Assembly (NCBI GenBank): GCA_040954595.2
Contig: CM082585.2
Location: 558,001-622,000 of the forward strand
From: Balanoglossus misakiensis
Taxonomy: Eukaryota > Hemichordata
Direction: 5' to 3'
DNA: 64,000 bases
Shown here: piece by piece, positions 59,263-64,000 of the stretch
Layout: each line of letters begins with the position of its first letter
Position numbering within the stretch: the first letter of the stretch is position 1
Translations under genes and position numbers: made by a program
The notes under the pieces: model-generated
What the model was told of the DNA's origin: nothing
Databases searched by the model: none
The model's input: the letters and a program-made list of their open reading frames with translations, nothing else

Positions 59263-60983
59263 TAAACAGCACTCTCCCCGTGTCTAGTGAAACATCATTT
59301 TTGGGTATCTGGATTTCGTGTTCATTATTGCGTGACTGATACGGCGGGTATCGATTGGAATAGGCCCCATCGTTAAAATAGAAGTTCATTCTTGTCGGGC
59401 GACCCAGGAAGGCATAAGCTTGACGTGCCTAAACTTTGTCGGACATTGTCCGACCATCACGGCTGCAAATTGGTTCAAGTTCGGTGTAGCCTGCTCCAAT
59501 AGAAATGGCGAAATTATTAAGTATAAGGTAACAACCCGAATGTGCCACTTTTTCAATCACAACATCCCTATAAAACCACAGTAAGTGATAAAACAAAAGC
59601 TTAGGTCGACTTTTCATCAGCTGGAAAAACACACAACTATTAAAATGGGTAGAAAATATAGGAAATGTCCTTATGCGTATGAAAAGCAAAGAATGAGACA
59701 GGGTCAATGAAGCCAAACTCGTGTCTTCGTGCACACGAAGACGCCCGAGCCGTTCATCATCATGGTATTCCTCTGGGAATCTCTTGGCAACTGCATCGCG
59801 TGTACCGAGTCAGAACATGTAAATACTGACTTCTGCCATAGACGTACCAGGTGCTTCGACGAGTTAGCCTTTGGCATTGTGGTTTTTGGCTTTTCTAGTG
59901 AAGCTGAAGGCCAAAACCAAGGACCGTGACTAAACTGAAAAGCCCCCCCCCCATCCCCCCCCCGCCCTCTCCAGTTTTTGTAGTAGAAATGTTCTTCATG
60001 CCTATCCCAATTCTACCGCTGGCTGCGCTGTCGCAGTGACCTCAAGCCAGGTCAAATTTGAGCTAAAAGACAAGTTCCGTCGACATACTCATGAATATTT
60101 CTTGGTTTCTTCGCGTATAAACTCGGGAATATTATGCCCCTGAAGCTGGCTTTGATGCACGTTATCGAGTATTAATCAGTCAAAGACCCATGGTATCAAA
60201 GTAGGTAATTGTCTTTTTTTCACGCGGATCCTTTGGTCATATATTCTGCATGCCTGCAGCCCCACATTCGCTGATATTGCCATCTTTCTCGATAGTTATT
60301 ATAATATTTAGCTAGAGACGGCCTTGTATACTCTGAATTTTAGACTAGGAATGACTCAGCTGGCATATCGTACCACTTTTTCTGTGACATTGCCGACCGG
60401 CCCGGCGCAACTACCGAGAAAGGGTACGGGTGTGCTCGTGGGAATTGTCAACTACCCGTTCATCGTTCGACTGCTCAACACAGATCATTGATAACACAAT
60501 GTCACATTTCGAACTAATTTTGGAATTCTGGATAAATTTTCCAAATATCCTGTTAATCTGGGATTTTCTTCCATCACCTTGATGCAACTGTATCAGAATT
60601 TGTCTTTTAAGTTTATTCACACCAAAAAAAAAACAAAAAAAACAACAACAGCCATTTCCTGGAAATTGTCATGTTTTCTCTAAAAAAATTAAGCTGAACT
60701 TTTTTATTGAAAGGAAACGTTCAGCAGATTTTTTGCTCCCCAAAATTCAGGTGAATTTTTCACAGATTCTTTTTTCCCAGAAATTCTGCCGAAATCTACA
60801 CTAATCACACACTTATTGGAAAGGTGTAACACAAATTATAGACTTTACAAACAAAAATCTAATGTTATACATTTATGAACCTCTTATTAAATGTTTTCAA
60901 AGAGGAAAGGTAGTATTCTCGGACTGGAATTTCGAAATTAGTTTGGAACATGTTTGATGTGTTATAAATTTGTTTATTTTCAG
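59263..60983. other. Intergenic region or upstream intron of the lectin gene
   Basis: No supported gene. A CTCGTG/CACGAA quasi-palindrome lies at 59718-59750, C runs at 59943-59962, and a short A-rich stretch at 60626-60650. Exons for a signal peptide and the start of the lectin domain must lie upstream of 60984, here or further away, but none could be identified with confidence. Confidence 0.4.
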
Positions 60984-63607
60984 ATTTTATGGTGGGCACT
61001 TGACAGTAATTGAGGGTTATTCTGAAAATCTTTATGCTGGAGCAGAGATTGTAAACCAGATTGAAGAGACTTCCAATGAAACAGCGAACCATGGTTGGAT
61101 TGGTGAGTGTGTCTTTTAACAGTGTTTCTCAGTGTTCCCAAATAATTTGTGGGTGTATCAAGTGTAAAAAATAACTGGTTTTGGAATTTGACAGTTTACA
61201 AGTGAGCACTGCATAGTAACACTTGAATGATAATTGTCTCAAGATGGTAATTGAAAAGCCTATTTTTTACATCTCAATCACCTCACAAAATCTTGCCAAG
61301 TGACTCTGTATGCAGTTTTTCATCCAGACGGAGGGATGGGGGAATTCGCCCACTGTCAGCATGTTGGCACCCCCTAGAAATTTGTCAAGGGGGAACTGGT
61401 GCCCCTCACGGTGATGTCACTCATTCCCCTCCTTGCAAGAGTGCAACTATTCTTGCAAAGGGTGACATATCCCCCCCCATCCTGGATGAAACACTGCTGT
61501 ATGCATCTTCTTTCTTTATTTCCATTTTATAGGATTAAGTGGACCCAATCCAGGTGGCAGTGTGGAATATGATTATTCAGATGGCCGGAAAGGTAGTGTC
61601 TTTGATGGTCGATGGGCAGACACAGAACCTGATGCCTCCACTGGGCAATGTGTGAGGTTAAACCTCTTTGAAAATAATTACCCATGGTATCATGCAAGAT
61701 GTGATGATGTCAGTCCGTCAATGTGTGAAGTAGCAGCTTGTGCTGAGGGTAAGTCTGATTCAAATCAACTATAATCTGCCCTTACTAGCATCAGGTCTTT
61801 ACTTTTCTCACACTGCTGTGGTCACTTCCCTACACTAAGAGAGAGAGAGAGAGAGATCAAAAGGGAGGGAGGGAGAGGGTGGGAGGGGAGAGTGAGAGGG
61901 GAGGGGGGTCGAGGGGAGGGGGAGATCGAGGGGAGGGTGGGAGAAAGGGAGGGAGGGGAGGGAGGGGGGTAAGAGAAAGGGAGAGGGGGGAGGGGAGAGA
62001 GAGGGGAGGGAGGATCGAGGGGAGAGGGAGGGAGAGGGGGAGGGAGAGAGCTAGAGAGGGAGGGGGAAGGGAGAGGGGGTGGGAGGGAGAGAGTGAGAGA
62101 GTCCCCTAAGCCATACAAGATATACATGTGATAGGATATTAAACTTTAAACATCTAGACTTGGAAGAGCTCACCACTAAAAGTTAAACAAAAGGGGATCA
62201 GATGAGATCATGTCTCCTGCGGTGCAGAATGGTGTTATATTTGAAATTCAAAACGGAGGAGAGTTACTTCATTCTGGCCAGTAATTTTGTCGCTAGATAA
62301 TTCCACTCATTAATTGAATTGTTATCTTTAAATTATACTTTTAGACTATTTATGTGAAACAGGTTTTCATGCTTTTTTGTTAAAGCAGTTTTACTTTTGG
62401 CAGAGATACAATATTGATCGTATGATATTGTTCATAAACTTAAAAGCTTATGGGTTTGATACAAAAACTTTCATGTCCTTTCCTACATACAGAAAATTAA
62501 TAAGATATATCAGTATTATGACAAAAGTTAAAAAAATATCCATCAATGTAAATGTTATCTTTATTTTTTAAATAATTTTTGTTCAGGTGACTTTCGATGC
62601 TCCAATGGTAATTGTATAAATCCTGACTGGGTTTGTGATGGTACAGTTGACTGTCGTGATGGTGATTTCTCTGATGAGATTGGATGTGCAGGTATGTTTT
62701 TGGCAAGTGGTCTGAAACAATCATATTCTTTACGCTCACCTCAACATCATTGCAAAGTGGGCCCAGGTGATGAGACCAAGTTTCCTAAATGTGTGGTATA
62801 GTGTAGTTTTGGCTTGAAGTCATTATACAAAAGAATCTTGTAAATATGCGTGACAACTGATATGTGCCAACCTCAAACTACCAGAACATAATTATTTGTA
62901 CATCTCCTTTGCAACTACAGACTACTTTTGAACTGTCAGCAGAAATTCTGATCCTCAAAGAATTTCGTACTCTAAAACAGGAAATTTTCGCGAGCTATAA
63001 ATATTTCGCGAACTATGCGAGAGCCAAAAAACACGAAATTAAACAAGTTGTGTAAAAATGTTTTTCGAAGATAACAATGCAGTGAAAAATGAGAATTTGA
63101 AAATTAATCATCGCATAAAAGTTGTCACTTTTGATATCACGAAAAATTTCCTGTTTTACAGTATTTCATAATTATAAATCAGAAACAAAACTGGGTCAAG
63201 TATTTTAAGAATAGGGCATCTTTCACACTGATAGTTTGAGCTTAGAGAATAATAATATGCTGTTCCTGGAATTTTCGGGTGTGATAAATGTCGTTTCAAA
63301 ATTTTACATTTGATTTATACTAATATAAAATTTGTTTTATACATGTACATTGGATACTCACTGTTGGTGAAGTAATTTTATCATCAATGAAATTTCTTCA
63401 ACTTGAAGAGCTGAAGCTTTATGACCATTCATCACACAAATAAACCCTTTCTTTTTATTTTGATGATGTTCAGGAACATGTGGTGGTTTGGAAACTGGTG
63501 TCTCAGGGACTTTTCACAGCACTGGATACCCAGATGATAATTATTACATTCTACAAGAATGTATTTGGACAATCCAGGGACCTGCAACATCCAGAATAAA
63601 TTTTGAG
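60984..63607 (+). CDS. CTLD-LDLa-CUB multidomain receptor gene (four exons, open at both ends)
   Basis: Exons with GT/AG borders and consistent phase: 60984-61102, 61533-61748, 62587-62691 and 63474-63607. Exons 1-2 encode a C-type lectin domain: [18 protein letters not shown] at the start, then [32 protein letters not shown] with the conserved cysteines. The Glu-Pro-Asp (EPD) at the usual EPN/QPD position suggests possible Ca-dependent sugar binding. Exon 3 is one LDLa repeat ([17 protein letters not shown]...[13 protein letters not shown]) with its acidic Ca site. Exon 4 starts a CUB domain ([18 protein letters not shown], then CIWTI). The domains have matching phases and end at exon borders, typical of shuffled extracellular modules. 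The product is probably a secreted or membrane pattern-recognition protein. The signal peptide lies upstream and the rest beyond the window. No frame damage is seen. Confidence 0.9.
61313..61496. mobile_element. 184-bp hAT-like MITE in the lectin-gene intron
   Basis: The ends are CAGTTTTTCATCCAG and CTGGATGAAACACTG (14 of 15 inverted matches). The 8-bp flanks TCTGTATG and GCTGTATG match at seven positions. It lies wholly in the intron between 61102 and 61533 and leaves the splice sites untouched. Confidence 0.75.
61838..62103 (+). repeat. Polypurine (GA/GGGA)n tract in intron
   Basis: About 266 bp of almost uninterrupted purines, with long mirror-symmetric parts and possible triplex character. 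The Pro/Ser/Leu-rich (minus) and Gly/Arg/Glu-rich (plus) ORFs across it are simple-sequence artefacts. Confidence 0.9.
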
Positions 63608-64000
63608 GTACAGTAAAATTTGTCTAATCTGGAAACCTGCCTATACAGAACACCTTTTCCCATCCATTCGTCGTACAAACACAATTTTAAAGGAACCTCT
63701 ATGATATAAACTGGACACCTGTATTAAAAAGTTTCTTCCTTATAACAAACTATCTATAACTTCAGGCTAGTTTATCAGTATTTTTGTTTTGTGTATAAAA
63801 CACATTTCCTGTCCTTATGAGTAACCCATCACACCCCTGCAGCTCTCTGCTTGTCAACAAGTCATGTGTATGTACTGACCATTGTTATTATTTACAAATG
63901 TTTTCAAACAACAACAATGCCGATTGTGCACTCATAGATTTCAATGAGAAGATTAAGACTATGGATTTAACTCTGCCCTGGGGAGCTGAACAAGAAACTA

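Noticed and set aside
61822-62127. Proline/serine-rich and glycine/arginine-rich ORFs
   Set aside because: Simple-sequence translation of the polypurine tract inside an intron.

Overview
This window is animal genomic DNA, not microbial. It has exons with GT/AG introns, an AT-rich background, few long ORFs, many microsatellites and dense transposon debris. The C-type lectin / LDLa / CUB receptor gene, the multi-exon DNA transposases, the 2A-bearing LINE and the frequent ACATGTACATG-type words suggest a marine invertebrate deuterostome (hemichordate, cephalochordate or echinoderm). That placement is inference, and no species can be named from sequence alone.

Layout. (1) 1-2055: the last five exons of a P-element-type transposase gene, with one frameshift, and a small hAT-like MITE downstream. 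(2) 3618-7991: an 82/86-bp satellite array of about 52 units with higher-order structure. (3) 7992 to about 39.8 kb: one giant inverted repeat. The left arm is 7992-17960, the central loop 17961-24189, and the right arm 24190 to about 39800. Insertions private to one arm can be defined precisely because the other arm keeps the empty site. The left arm gained a 1.5-kb foldback element (AAT duplication) and a 440-bp TTAA MITE. The right arm gained an 822-bp GGGACC-type MITE and a 4.7-kb non-LTR retrotransposon whose ORF1 starts with a hydrophobic stretch and a 2A-like motif. The arms carry no convincing genes, but their inner ends hold mirror-image, outward-facing CpG-rich promoter/first-exon-like sequences. 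(4) 41.4-47.7 kb: a minus-strand two-exon gene for a protein with OB-fold-like N-terminal domains and an SR-rich tail, followed by mirrored and partial copies of its promoter, exon 1 and exon 2. (5) 48.2-49.6 kb: a 309-bp tandem repeat and a tRNA-like SINE head. (6) 50.5-55.4 kb: an 11-exon minus-strand transposase of Kolobok-like (TTAA) type. A terminus beside TTAA at 50468 matches the end of the 440-bp MITE in the left arm, so this looks like an autonomous parent with its non-autonomous derivative. (7) 55.6-60.9 kb: mostly non-coding, with two more MITEs. (8) 60984 to the window end: four exons of a host gene encoding CTLD-LDLa-CUB domains, continuing beyond the window.

The candidates for something undescribed are the giant composite palindrome with outward-facing mirrored promoters, the pairing of an intron-rich TTAA transposase with its MITE, the mirrored OB-fold/SR gene cluster, and the 2A-bearing LINE whose ORF1 and ORF2 share a frame across a single UAG. 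Exon coordinates are hand-derived from splice consensus and frame continuity. Superfamily names rest on motif recognition, not on a search.
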